This document shows, one piece after another, positions 1 to 8,864 of a stretch of DNA of 64,000 bases (its first letter is position 1; each line of letters starts with the position of its first letter). The notes beneath the pieces were generated by a model. It saw nothing but the letters and a program-made list of their open reading frames with translations. It was not told the DNA's origin and did no database searches. The DNA comes from Brevinema_A sp051649245 (GTDB lineage Bacteria; Spirochaetota; Brevinematia; Brevinematales; Brevinemataceae): contig JBOFGS010000019.1 in the NCBI GenBank assembly GCA_051649245.1, forward strand, positions 434,001 through 498,000, written 5' to 3'. The translations under genes and the position numbers were made by a program.

Positions 1-722
1 ATTTTTTCTACTTCAGGATATCTTTTTAGATGGTATTCTTGTTGTAGATCTATCCAAATCTGTTTATAAATATTGATAAATTTTTGATTTGGAGGAATAT
101 AGTTATATGGAGTTTTGTTACTTTTTAATCTATTTGCTTTTCCATATATCGAAACTAAGAGACTTGGATTTGAATTTGATGTATCAGTAAGATATTTTTT
201 TCGTTTTTTATCTACATACATTCCTTGTGCATAATGAATGTGATACAATGGAATCACATGATCAATTTCTAATATGTTAGCATTACTAATATATGAATCA
301 TTGTAAGGATCATACCAAATTCCAAAAATATTCTGATTAGAATAATCTTGTCGCATTGATTTTGGGATCAAATTTTCTTCTATTAATATTTGTTTTCTGT
401 TGTATTTCCAATCCGAACGATTATAAGGTTTTTTAATATTAGGATCTCTAAAATCTTTTAAGATATTCGTGATGGATGATTGATAACATTTAATTTTATC
501 TGTAATTTTATTACGATCCAATTCTATTGTTTCATGATAATTAATTGATGAATTATTTTTTTTAGGTATTATTAAATATATATTGTCTTTATGATCTAAC
601 CAAATTTCAGAAATAGTTTTGTTGTTCATATTTTTTTGATGGATAATTTGATATCTGTTTATCGTTATAGTATCACTATAAATACGATATGTTATGAAGA
701 AAAATATAATAAAGATTCTCAT
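1..722 (-). CDS. Secreted HNH endonuclease-like protein (DUF1524 type), C-terminus beyond the window edge
   Basis: A minus-strand reading frame opens with ATG at 722 and stays open for 240 codons to the left edge, so the 3' end is missing. The N-terminus (MRIFIIFFFITYRIYS) looks like a short signal peptide, which suggests export. Residues 152-169 read EIDHVIPLYHIHYAQGMY, followed by a conserved Asn region and by GKANRLKSNKTPYNYIPP (194-211). This order, Asp-His then Asn-rich then NR.K....P..Y.PP, is the HNH/beta-beta-alpha-metal fold of DUF1524 and secreted nucleases. The downstream QIWIDLQQEYHL also fits the C-terminal helix of such nucleases. The likely role is DNA or RNA degradation outside the cytoplasm for nutrient salvage; this is inferred from family resemblance only. 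The gene is divergent from dnaN. Confidence 0.62.
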   Translation of the reverse strand, partial: MRIFIIFFFITYRIYSDTITINRYQIIHQKNMNNKTISEIWLDHKDNIYLIIPKKNNSSINYHETIELDRNKITDKIKCYQSSITNILKDFRDPNIKKPYNRSDWKYNRKQILIEENLIPKSMRQDYSNQNIFGIWYDPYNDSYISNANILEIDHVIPLYHIHYAQGMYVDKKRKKYLTDTSNSNPSLLVSIYGKANRLKSNKTPYNYIPPNQKFINIYKQIWIDLQQEYHLKRYPEVEK

Positions 723-861
723 TCCCAGTCCTTTTGAATTTTAAATATATGTATATAATTTGTACTTAGTATCAAAAAAATGTTAAGAATTGTTTTAGAT
801 TTTCTATATTTCACAAAAACATCGTAGTTTTCTGTTTTAAATGATAAAAAATATAAAAAGC

Positions 862-890
862 TTGCATTTTTTAAAAAAACAAGTTATTAT
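862..890 (+). promoter_or_regulatory. Candidate sigma-70 promoter of dnaN
   Basis: TTGCAT at 862-867 and TATTAT at 885-890 are separated by 17 bp, upstream of the dnaN start at 933. The 210-bp gap between the divergent nuclease gene and dnaN shows no DnaA-box cluster that I can recognise. Confidence 0.5.
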
Positions 891-932
891 TAAAATACTA
901 ATTTTATTTTTAAAATTATTGGAGACTGAACT

Positions 933-2051
933 ATGAAATTTTATGTGAGTAAAGATGAATTTTTAAAAGCATTGATTACTACGGATTCTATCATTAATCC
1001 ACGTACACCGCTCAGTATTTTGTTGAATATATACTTAGAAGTTCATAATGATGGTCAAATGATCATTCAAAGTTATAATGGCGATCATGGTGTGAAAATT
1101 GAATCTTCTGTTGATGTTCAAGAAGCTGGACGTATCAGCTTATTATCTAAAAAATTATTAGATATTGTCCGAAATATTCCTAGTGATAGGATCAGTATAG
1201 AACAAGAAGCTGGCTCTTTAGAAGCAATTATTCGTCCTGAAGGTAAAAAAAATCCTACATTTCGTTTACACAGTGTTTCTGTTGATACTTACCCTACATT
1301 CAAAGAAGTTAACTGGGAAAATTTTATTAAATTAAACCAAGAAACACTTCAAGAATTAATTATTTCTACAGAATTTGCTGTATCTAATGACCAAGCTCAA
1401 ATTGCTTTCACTGGTACGTTTATTACAGAAAGTGCTGAAGGTATTTTGTCATTTGTTGCTACTGATGGCAAACGTTTAGCTGTTATTTCTAAATCAATTG
1501 AAGAAAAAAAAGGTATTGTTCCAACAGATATTATCGTTCCTCAAAAAATTATGAAAACAATTAGTGATACCTTGAACAAAGGAATTGTTCTTTTTGCTGT
1601 AAATGACGGGCAAGCTTATTTTAAAATTGATAATGTTTATATCTTTACCAATCTTGTTGAAGGAAAATTTCCAAATTATCGTGATGTGATTCCATCTCAG
1701 AGTACATCTACTATTACAGTGGATGCTTCTGGATTAGCTTCTTGCTTGCAACGGGTTGCTATTATGTCTGATAATGAATCAGGTCGTATTAAACTACAGG
1801 TCGAAAACAATCAACTTATAGTAACAGGATCAAATGTTCAAGGAGAAGGAAATGATTCTATAGAACTTGATCAACCTACTGATAGTGATATTGCTGTTGT
1901 TGCTTTAAATCACAAATCACTAACTGAATTTCTAAAAATATTACAGGGTAAAAAAGTTTTAATCTCGATCAATTCTTCAGGTAGCCCAATCTTGTTAAGA
2001 CCTGCCGGTGAAAATGATTATGAATATATTATTATGCCCATGAAGGTTTAA
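933..2051 (+). CDS. dnaN: DNA polymerase III beta subunit (sliding clamp)
   Basis: The 372-residue product has the usual length of the beta clamp, a head-to-tail dimeric ring of three domains per subunit that tethers the replicase and other enzymes to DNA. The N-terminus (MKFYVSKDEFLKAL) and the C-terminal YEYIIMPMKV match the family; the PM(R/K) tail contributes to the hydrophobic peptide-binding cleft. Internal segments such as ATDGKRLAVISK and VEGKFPNYRDVIP are characteristic. The ATG at 933 follows a GGAG ribosome-binding site. It is followed after 19 bp by the CBS-domain gene. Unusually it is not next to dnaA or recF within this window; its left neighbour is a nuclease on the other strand. 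Confidence 0.97.
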   Translation: MKFYVSKDEFLKALITTDSIINPRTPLSILLNIYLEVHNDGQMIIQSYNGDHGVKIESSVDVQEAGRISLLSKKLLDIVRNIPSDRISIEQEAGSLEAIIRPEGKKNPTFRLHSVSVDTYPTFKEVNWENFIKLNQETLQELIISTEFAVSNDQAQIAFTGTFITESAEGILSFVATDGKRLAVISKSIEEKKGIVPTDIIVPQKIMKTISDTLNKGIVLFAVNDGQAYFKIDNVYIFTNLVEGKFPNYRDVIPSQSTSTITVDASGLASCLQRVAIMSDNESGRIKLQVENNQLIVTGSNVQGEGNDSIELDQPTDSDIAVVALNHKSLTEFLKILQGKKVLISINSSGSPILLRPAGENDYEYIIMPMKV

Positions 2052-2070
2052 TTGAGAAGGAAAAAATCTA

Positions 2071-2757
2071 ATGGATGACGTAAGTTGTATACACCGTAAA
2101 GAAGAATTTTTAAAATTATTGTCTACTCTTGACGCTGAAGATATTTTGAATCCTATTTCTGCTATTACGGTTTTTGATATTGATACACCATATGAAAAAA
2201 TTATTAGCCGAGTCAAAAATAGTTCACATATGTTTTATCCTGTTTATGAAGATAGGATTGATAATATTATTGGACTTTTGTCTATAAAAGATCTGATAGG
2301 TCTTACAGAACATGAATTTAAATTAGCAAATATCCTTCATGCTCCGTTTTTTATTTCTGAAAATACAAAATTAGACGAACTGATAATTCAACTTAATCAA
2401 AAAATGGATTTTGCTATCGTTGTAGATGAACACGGTTCGGTTCGTGGTTTTATTACTCATGCTGATATCAGAAATGCATTATATTTTGATGAACAAAATC
2501 AACAATTCACTTCCGAAATTATCAGTCTTGATAGTAAGGAATTTTATCTTAATGCACAGATGAGCCTTGATGAGTTTAATCAAAAATTTCAGCAAAATTT
2601 GTTATCTGAAGAGTGTGATACTATAGGTGGTTTTGTGATTGAAAAATTTACATATGTTCCACAAAATGAAGAAGTGTTAACATTAGATAAATTAAGTATT
2701 ACTGTTAAAAAAAGTGAAGGTGCCAAATTATTGGAATTAGCTCTACGTTTAAAATAA
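2071..2757 (+). CDS. CBS-pair protein with CorC/HlyC-type C-terminal domain
   Basis: The 228 residues comprise two CBS motifs (about 25-140; FYPVYEDRIDNIIGLLSIKDL and FAIVVDEHGSVRGFITHADI) followed by a CorC_HlyC domain (about 150-228; CDTIGGFVIEKF, LDKLSITVKKSEGAKL). In the family this pair of domains binds adenosyl ligands and regulates a membrane partner, often a magnesium or cobalt efflux protein. The DUF21 membrane domain of full CorB/HlyC proteins is absent, so this is the soluble CorC-like form. It sits between dnaN and surE with short gaps, suggesting co-transcription. The substrate or partner cannot be told from the sequence. Confidence 0.85.
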   Translation: MDDVSCIHRKEEFLKLLSTLDAEDILNPISAITVFDIDTPYEKIISRVKNSSHMFYPVYEDRIDNIIGLLSIKDLIGLTEHEFKLANILHAPFFISENTKLDELIIQLNQKMDFAIVVDEHGSVRGFITHADIRNALYFDEQNQQFTSEIISLDSKEFYLNAQMSLDEFNQKFQQNLLSEECDTIGGFVIEKFTYVPQNEEVLTLDKLSITVKKSEGAKLLELALRLK

Positions 2758-2773
2758 CAATTGGGGAAAATCT

Positions 2774-3565
2774 ATGAAAATCCTTTTTTCTAATGATGAT
2801 GGATATGAAGCAATAGGTATTCAAACTCTCTATAAAGAATTCGCATCCACTTATGATTCGTATATGTGTGCACCATTAAAACATAAGAGTGCTTTTAGTC
2901 ATGCTATTAATTATTATGATCATCTTAAATTAGTTCCTTTACTAGGAAATATCAAAGGATTTGCTTTAGATAGTACTCCTGCTGATTGTGTGCGAGTTGC
3001 TTTATTAGGAATTTTCGAAGAAAAATTTGATCTTGTTTTATCGGGAATCAATTATGGAATGAATGCTTCTCAAGATGTTTTTTATTCAGGTACTGTTGGA
3101 GCAGCCCGAGAAGCTGTTTTTGCTAATCTCTTAAGTATTGCGTGTTCCTTAGATTTAGAAGGAAATAATAATGTTCATATTGTTGATACAGATATTGAAC
3201 AATTATTTCAATATGCATCAAAAATGATGAAATCTTTTGTTCAAGCTCTTACTGCTGAAGTGCTTAATTATCGAGGATCTCTCATTAATATTAATTTTCC
3301 TGCATCTTATCCTGCTAAAGGTATTAAAGTAGTCCAACCAGGTTGGTATCTCTATCATAATATATTAGATCATCAAACAGATGCCAATGATCATTATATA
3401 AGAATTGATACCCACAGTAAATCTGTGGCATCAGGTCAAAATACAGATGCTTATTATTTAGAGCAAGGTTATATTACTATTACTGCTTTAGATAAAGGTG
3501 TTGTCTGGGATGAAACATTACATAAACTCTTATTGTTTTTGGAAGAGATTCCTGTTAAGATTTAA
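2774..3565 (+). CDS. surE: 5'/3'-nucleotidase SurE
   Basis: The 263-residue protein carries the SurE metal site: FSNDDGYEA at 6-14 (Asn-Asp-Asp), STPADCVRVAL around 67, and the loop SGINYGMNASQDVFYSGTVG. SurE is a metal-dependent phosphatase that removes phosphate from nucleoside 5'- and 3'-monophosphates in the cytoplasm, with a role in stress survival. The start ATG follows GGGGAAAATCT. The last codons (VKI-stop) lie inside the 78-bp palindrome at 3557-3634, so the end of this gene is an inverted copy of the end of the convergent gene. The third and last gene of the dnaN operon. Confidence 0.95.
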   Translation: MKILFSNDDGYEAIGIQTLYKEFASTYDSYMCAPLKHKSAFSHAINYYDHLKLVPLLGNIKGFALDSTPADCVRVALLGIFEEKFDLVLSGINYGMNASQDVFYSGTVGAAREAVFANLLSIACSLDLEGNNNVHIVDTDIEQLFQYASKMMKSFVQALTAEVLNYRGSLININFPASYPAKGIKVVQPGWYLYHNILDHQTDANDHYIRIDTHSKSVASGQNTDAYYLEQGYITITALDKGVVWDETLHKLLLFLEEIPVKI

Positions 3566-3634
3566 TCAGATATACTATATAAAAGAGGCTGTCATATGAC
3601 AGCCTCTTTTATATAGTATATCTGATTAAATCTT
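3557..3634. terminator. Perfect 78-bp palindrome spanning the 3' ends of two convergent genes; bidirectional terminator
   Basis: The 39 bases 3557-3595 are the exact reverse complement of 3596-3634, with no unpaired loop; pairing breaks at 3556/3635. The core AAAAGAGGCTGTC...GACAGCCTCTTTT gives a GC-rich stem with a T-run on each strand, so it can end transcription of surE (rightward) and of the FMN fusion gene (leftward). It includes the stop codons of both genes (3563-3565 and 3611-3609). Confidence 0.9.
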
Positions 3635-5864
3635 TTTGTCCTTTGAGTTCATTAATTGATTTTTTACCAAGAAGCAACATCACTTTAGCAAGATCTTCTT
3701 GAATTGACGCCAAATACGCCCAAACAGCACAAGCTCCACCACCAACTGCATGAATAGCAACAGGACGTCCAATTAATACAGCGTCAGCTCCCAGAATCAA
3801 TGCTTTAGCAATGTCTGCTCCCGATCTTATAGCTCCATCTATCAAAATATCTACATGACCGTGTGCTACTTTTGCTATTTCCGGTAACATATCGATAGGT
3901 AATGGAAAAGATTCATTAATGCGTCCTCCATGAGAAGACACAACAATATGTGTTGCACCGGCTTCAATCGCACGTTCTGCATCTTGGGGGGTTAATACGC
4001 CTTTGACAACAAAAGGTACATTATATAATGTCCTTAATTCTTTTAATTCTTTAATATTTTTAGGTGTGGTTGATTGGGTTGCAATTTTTAGAGTAGGGAT
4101 ACCTATTCCATCAATGTCTGTTCCTAAGCCTAAAATTCCATTATTGATTCCTTTATGGTATCGTTCTTTAATCTTATCTTGATCCACACGAGGTTTACAG
4201 ATCAAAATTCCTTTCCCAAAATTTTCTAGAATGACTCTTAAAATATCATTAAAAAATTCTTGAGGTGCAGGATCAGAAAGAAAGGCCATCGTTCCGGCAA
4301 GCATTGCTCCCTTCATGAATGCTCGTTGAAATTCTAATTCTGAAATAACATTATCATAATTGATATACGATCCTGCAATAGGAGCTGTGAATATAGGCAT
4401 AGAAAGTTTTTGTCCAAACATTTCTATTGATGTATCCACCTCTCTGACATCATGAATATAGGAAGGAAGTAGTTTGATTGTTCGAAATTTTTCATAAGCT
4501 TGGATAAAACCTTCCCCTGTTCCAATACCACCTACACCAGGAATCTTACCACGACAAGCAATGCCATTACATGCACGACAAACAACACAACTCGTTAATA
4601 TCGATCTAGCATGTTCTTCACTTTTTTTAATGATATCTATAAAATCTTCTTGTGGTTCTGTAACAATGTTGATATTTAATAATGCTTTATTGATTGCTTG
4701 GATTGCAAGTTCTCTTGTCGGAGCACAAGCAATGATATTCCCTGATTTATCAATATTATTTTTAGGACTGATAATCATATCGCCTACTTTTGATCTTATG
4801 GAATAATGCTTGATATATTCTTGATTATTTAAATCATGAGGGATTTCAATCCTAGTAATTTTTCCTGGAGTAGCGATGATTGCTCGTTCGATGCTCACAT
4901 TATTTTTGGTTGGTGTAATCGTTTCTATTTTTTCACCTAGAGCTAGTCTCACCATATATTCATGTAAATGAATACCTGTAGCTAAGGGAAAAGTATGAGA
5001 AGACATAAATCCACCGGACAATCGTCCTGCAATTTCAATAACCCAAGAACCTTGTTCTGATATTTTAATATCACCTTTGGCGGCACCATGGCTCAAACCC
5101 AACGCAGCAATACCATCACGAAATGTGTATATAGCACGTTGTATCCAATCATCAGGTAGTGCCGAAGGCATAATATGTCCTGTTTCCACAAAGTACGGTG
5201 TGTACTCGATAATGCGATCTGCAATACCTGTAATTGTTACTTTTCCATCATGAACAAGGGCATCAATGCTCAGTTCATGTGCATCAATGTATTCTTCAAT
5301 CAAATATTCTTCAGCATTTTTGCTGTTTTTTTTAGTTAAATCAAATGCTTCTTCTAATTCTTTTTGATGACGAACTAATGATGTCCCTCGTGCTCCCATA
5401 TTATCTATTGGTTTTAAGACACAAGGCTTCTTTATCTTTATAAAGAAATCTTCAGCTTCTTCTAAGGAAGATATTTTTTGAAATGCAGGAATGGAAACAT
5501 TAAATTTTTTAAAAGTATCACGCATGGCTACTTTATTACTTGCTTGGAAAGCGGCATCTGGCGTATGCCCAGGTAAGCCAAATTCTTTTGCAATGACAGC
5601 AACAGTGTAAGATGCGTCTGTCCCTGCTGTTGCTACACCATGAATTTCACCATATTGTTCTATAAAGATTTTTAGTTGATGATATGTTTCTGAAGGATCA
5701 AGTGTATTTGCAATAATATGAAAATCAGCAATGGAAAAACCTGGTGCTTGTGGATTTTGGTCACTTGCTAAAACTCTTAATCCAAGAGATTTTGCTGCAT
5801 TGATCAGGGGAATTTGTAATTCGCCCGCTCCAACAACAAAAAATATTTTATTTTCATAGGACAT
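3609..5864 (-). CDS. ATP-grasp domain fused to a four-Cys linker and an FMN-dependent alpha-hydroxy-acid dehydrogenase domain
   Basis: The 751-residue product has three parts. Residues 1 to about 400 are an ATP-grasp ligase: an N-terminal Rossmann-like part (FFVVGAGELQIPLINAAK), an ATP-binding part (KPCVLKPIDNMGARGTSLV; EEYLIEEYIDAHELSIDAL) and the metal end WVIEIAGRLSGGF. Residues 426-437 hold C-x2-C-x2-C-x4-C, then GKIPGVGGIGTGEGF. From about 440 a TIM-barrel FMN domain follows, with VVKGVLTPQDAERA, the catalytic-His segment SSHGGRINESFPLP, and the phosphate-binding GADAVLIGRP. The second half matches alpha-hydroxy-acid oxidising proteins that begin with a similar Cys cluster. The first half resembles carboxylate-amine ligases. 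The combined reaction is unknown. ATG at 5864 follows GAGG; the TPR gene lies 11 bp upstream. Confidence 0.85.
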   Translation of the reverse strand: MSYENKIFFVVGAGELQIPLINAAKSLGLRVLASDQNPQAPGFSIADFHIIANTLDPSETYHQLKIFIEQYGEIHGVATAGTDASYTVAVIAKEFGLPGHTPDAAFQASNKVAMRDTFKKFNVSIPAFQKISSLEEAEDFFIKIKKPCVLKPIDNMGARGTSLVRHQKELEEAFDLTKKNSKNAEEYLIEEYIDAHELSIDALVHDGKVTITGIADRIIEYTPYFVETGHIMPSALPDDWIQRAIYTFRDGIAALGLSHGAAKGDIKISEQGSWVIEIAGRLSGGFMSSHTFPLATGIHLHEYMVRLALGEKIETITPTKNNVSIERAIIATPGKITRIEIPHDLNNQEYIKHYSIRSKVGDMIISPKNNIDKSGNIIACAPTRELAIQAINKALLNINIVTEPQEDFIDIIKKSEEHARSILTSCVVCRACNGIACRGKIPGVGGIGTGEGFIQAYEKFRTIKLLPSYIHDVREVDTSIEMFGQKLSMPIFTAPIAGSYINYDNVISELEFQRAFMKGAMLAGTMAFLSDPAPQEFFNDILRVILENFGKGILICKPRVDQDKIKERYHKGINNGILGLGTDIDGIGIPTLKIATQSTTPKNIKELKELRTLYNVPFVVKGVLTPQDAERAIEAGATHIVVSSHGGRINESFPLPIDMLPEIAKVAHGHVDILIDGAIRSGADIAKALILGADAVLIGRPVAIHAVGGGACAVWAYLASIQEDLAKVMLLLGKKSINELKGQKDLIRYTI

Positions 5865-5875
5865 GAATGCCTCAA

Positions 5876-7756
5876 TTATTGATTTTGATTTGAAATATGT
5901 AACCGAGTGATATCAAAATATTGTTTGTTACTTGGATCAATAATATTGTGTTGTATAACATACTGGTTGACAAGGTCAGTATTGGGAATTTTTCCTGATA
6001 AGTATCCTATTGATCCAAATGCAGTGATATTTGTAATCGTAATTTCCGAAATCGGTTTAAATGTGTGATCCAAAACAGAAAGTTTGGTCTTATTAGAAAG
6101 ACCATGAGTGCTTCCTAAAGATATTTCAAATGCTGATCCACCTAATCTTTTTTTGATAGAGCCAATATTTGGAACGAGATTATTAATCCATTTTGCATAA
6201 AAAAGCACATGTTCTGTAAAAGTTTTTTCTGAAAGTGGCATTCTTGTATTAGTGATAGGCATTCCTTTTGGATCATAAGTGACGATGTTCATATTTGAAC
6301 AAGTATCAAAGCTAATAGAACTAATAAGGTTATATTCTTGATTACTTTGGAAGATGTAGGCACTATGTTGAAGAAAAGATTTTTCTGTTTCTATTGTGGA
6401 TCGGATATTTGGGTAAAATTGCTCAACGTTTTGAATTTCTGATGCCAAAATTTTATGCAATAAATCATATCTTGGCTCAATATAAATTAAATGTTTAAAT
6501 TGATAAGTAACACCTTTATCTATTGACAATCTTTTTGTGCTTGTCAAATGATTTCGAAAAAGAATGACATTATGAATTTTTGATGTTGTTGTCTGAACTT
6601 GAGCTATTTCTTGAAGGATATTATTGATTAGGTAGCAGTCTTTTTTTAATTTGGCATACTCAAGTAGTTGATCTTTTGCAATAACATTGAGAGGATCAAG
6701 TAATCCTGCTTTTTGGAGTAACGAAACATAATACAGACTCAAACCACTGTTTTTTTTATTAAAAGCAAGTTCTAACAATAAATTACCGGCTTTTTTTCTA
6801 GGCAGATAGCTGGAATCCTTTGTATTAAATAAAAAATAATAATATCCTGCTTGATAAAGTTGGTGATTTTTATCCAACATCAACGCATTAGAAATATTTT
6901 CTTCAGCAGGATCAGGATTTCCGGTAAGGTAGTATAAATTAAATAATTTCCATAGTAATTGAGTGCGATTTTTCTGAAGATACGCAGGAGTACTTTTTTG
7001 AGATGCAAGATAATAATTTAAAGCTTCTTGATAATTTTTATGTTCAAATAAAATATCTGCAATCAACATATTTTTTTTAGGAGATTCAGAAAAACGTACC
7101 ATGGCTTCTTTTAGTAAAGCAATGGCTTGATTTGGTTGTTTTGTTTTTATATAAATATTTGCTAATTCAATAATTAGTTCTTCTTTATTTGGAAAGATAT
7201 TAATTGCTTCAATTAAAATTCTTTTTGCGTCTGCCAGCTGATTTTTTTGGAGAGCAATTTTTGCTTTAATGAGTGGATTTTGCCAAGATTTCGAATCAAA
7301 AGATGCACCCAACTCCAACAAACGAGATGCATCTATTAAATAACCGAACTGAATGTTTAAAATAGCATATTCATGGTAATTTTCTGCGTTTTTAGGTTGT
7401 AAAGCAATTGCTTTTGCATAAGAAGTAGAAGCGTTTGTATAGTCTTTCATTGCTCGGTAAATATTTCCGGCAACACGATAATTGTTGTTATCTTCTTGAG
7501 ATAATAACAAAGCTTTATTAATATTAGACAGTGCTTCGTTATAATTTTCCAAATTAAGTAACAATGTTGCATATAAACGATAGATATTACTGTTGTTTGG
7601 ATTTTTAAGAATCATTTGTTCAAGAAGAGTAAAGCTTTGTGCATAATCTTGTTTTTCAATAGCTTCATTAACGTTGATAATATCTTGATCTTGAGAAAAC
7701 AAAGAAGTATGAATAAAAAATAATAACAGAAACATCTTAGAAAAAATATTATTCAT
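5876..7756 (-). CDS. Exported TPR-repeat protein with a C-terminal beta-rich domain
   Basis: I prefer the ATG at 7756 (AAGG 9 bp upstream), giving about 626 residues that begin with a clean signal peptide (MNNIFSKMFLLLFFIHTSLFSQ). A TTG at 7777 or ATG at 7762 are alternatives. Residues about 30-280 are a run of tetratricopeptide repeats (IYRLYATLLLNLENYNEAL, AGNIYRAMKDYTNASTSYAKA, ANIYIKTKQPNQAIALL). The last 100 residues (KTKLSVLDHTFKPISEITITNI) are beta-rich, recalling FlgT-like or CsgG-associated modules, which is a weak comparison. A periplasmic scaffold is likely. It overlaps the end of the DUF2225 gene by 8 bp and precedes the ATP-grasp/FMN gene, so the three are probably co-transcribed. 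Confidence 0.8.
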   Translation of the reverse strand: MNNIFSKMFLLLFFIHTSLFSQDQDIINVNEAIEKQDYAQSFTLLEQMILKNPNNSNIYRLYATLLLNLENYNEALSNINKALLLSQEDNNNYRVAGNIYRAMKDYTNASTSYAKAIALQPKNAENYHEYAILNIQFGYLIDASRLLELGASFDSKSWQNPLIKAKIALQKNQLADAKRILIEAINIFPNKEELIIELANIYIKTKQPNQAIALLKEAMVRFSESPKKNMLIADILFEHKNYQEALNYYLASQKSTPAYLQKNRTQLLWKLFNLYYLTGNPDPAEENISNALMLDKNHQLYQAGYYYFLFNTKDSSYLPRKKAGNLLLELAFNKKNSGLSLYYVSLLQKAGLLDPLNVIAKDQLLEYAKLKKDCYLINNILQEIAQVQTTTSKIHNVILFRNHLTSTKRLSIDKGVTYQFKHLIYIEPRYDLLHKILASEIQNVEQFYPNIRSTIETEKSFLQHSAYIFQSNQEYNLISSISFDTCSNMNIVTYDPKGMPITNTRMPLSEKTFTEHVLFYAKWINNLVPNIGSIKKRLGGSAFEISLGSTHGLSNKTKLSVLDHTFKPISEITITNITAFGSIGYLSGKIPNTDLVNQYVIQHNIIDPSNKQYFDITRLHISNQNQ

Positions 7757-8660
7757 TTTCATCAGCCTTGTTTTCAATTTCTTCTGCTATAGAAATATCA
7801 CATCCCTCATCTTCTAATTGTTTTAATAAATTATTAGCTATAGTATAAAGGTTTTTAGAATGAGAAACGATAACACTTGGTTTTTCTTTATTTGATTTGC
7901 CCACACCAAATATTTTTGAGAGAACTCGCTTTACCTGACCAAGTTTAATAATTTTTTCACTATTTGGTAGATTATCCATATGTTTCATGCTTAACCAAGA
8001 TGTGATATATAGTAATCCATCATATCCAAAGTTTGTATCAATATCTGGTCCCATCCATTTAAAGCCATCAAAAGATTCTTTTCCTTTTATTTGGAGATCA
8101 ATAGCTTTGTCATAATTGATATAAGCTTGGTAATACATTTCTGTGCTGAGTTCTCTAAAATGATCGAGGTTACTTTCTGCAGCAAGATCGTTAGCTAACC
8201 ATGCAGCACGAAGGGCGTACATACCACGTCTTGCTGTTGGTGATGAATATTTATTAAGTAAGACTGTTGATGCAAAAGCCAAAAGATAAGAAGCCAACCC
8301 TGTAATGGTATTTCGATAATCACGAAAATTTAAAGATGTTCCAAAAACAGCATTCATCATATTTTTTCGATTTTTGATTTCTGCAAGTCCCGTTGTTTCA
8401 AAGTTTGGATCATTTGATGGGACAAAATCTGTCTGCATTCCTGCAAATAAACAGTTGGGACATACAATAATAGGATAAATTAAAGGATTGATAAGACCAT
8501 ATTTTTGAGTAGGAATGTAAAGACGACGTAGTTCTTCTGTTAATTCTCCTGCATTTAATCGACCACGTCCTGTTTGGAGCTCTTCTCTATTGAATACTTC
8601 TTTGCATGTAGGACAAATAATCTCATTTTTAGAAAAAAACGTTGTTTTTTGTGTACTCAT
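7749..8660 (-). CDS. DUF2225 zinc-ribbon protein
   Basis: About 303 residues from ATG 8660, chosen because AAGGAG lies 8 bp upstream; a longer in-frame extension to 8690 has no such site. Two CxxC pairs, CPTCKEVF near the N-terminus and CPNCLFAG about 50 residues later, form a zinc ribbon. The remainder is helical, with a TPR-like pattern (ARRGMYALRAAWLANDLAA, YYQAYINYDKAIDLQIKG). This arrangement matches DUF2225, found in spirochaetes and Firmicutes, whose function is not established. It is the first gene of the three-gene minus-strand unit and is divergent from uppP. Confidence 0.85.
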   Translation of the reverse strand: MSTQKTTFFSKNEIICPTCKEVFNREELQTGRGRLNAGELTEELRRLYIPTQKYGLINPLIYPIIVCPNCLFAGMQTDFVPSNDPNFETTGLAEIKNRKNMMNAVFGTSLNFRDYRNTITGLASYLLAFASTVLLNKYSSPTARRGMYALRAAWLANDLAAESNLDHFRELSTEMYYQAYINYDKAIDLQIKGKESFDGFKWMGPDIDTNFGYDGLLYITSWLSMKHMDNLPNSEKIIKLGQVKRVLSKIFGVGKSNKEKPSVIVSHSKNLYTIANNLLKQLEDEGCDISIAEEIENKADENE

Positions 8661-8711
8661 GAGACAAACTCCTTGAATCAAAATAATCATCTATGATGAT
8701 CAAATCAACGT

Positions 8712-8745
8712 TAGATTACTCTTTTTATTATACTATTGTAATCTA
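8712..8745. promoter_or_regulatory. Inverted repeat around the -10 box of the DUF2225 operon
   Basis: TAGATTAC (8712-8719) and GTAATCTA (8738-8745) are exact inverted copies 18 bp apart. A minus-strand TATAAT lies between them at 8732-8727, upstream of the gene that starts at 8660. No good -35 is visible at 17 bp, so the promoter may need an activator. An operator is possible but unproven. Confidence 0.35.
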
Positions 8746-8864
8746 TTTTTCTTTTTTTTTCAAAAAAATTGCCTTGATACTCTTTAAAAAATCAAATAAT
8801 TTACGAAAATTAATATAAGATTGATATTATTATCAGGATAAAAAATGTACTTTAGGAGCTTACC

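Noticed and set aside
723..932. Replication origin next to dnaN
   Set aside because: No DnaA-box cluster or long AT-rich repeat array was recognised, and dnaA is not here.
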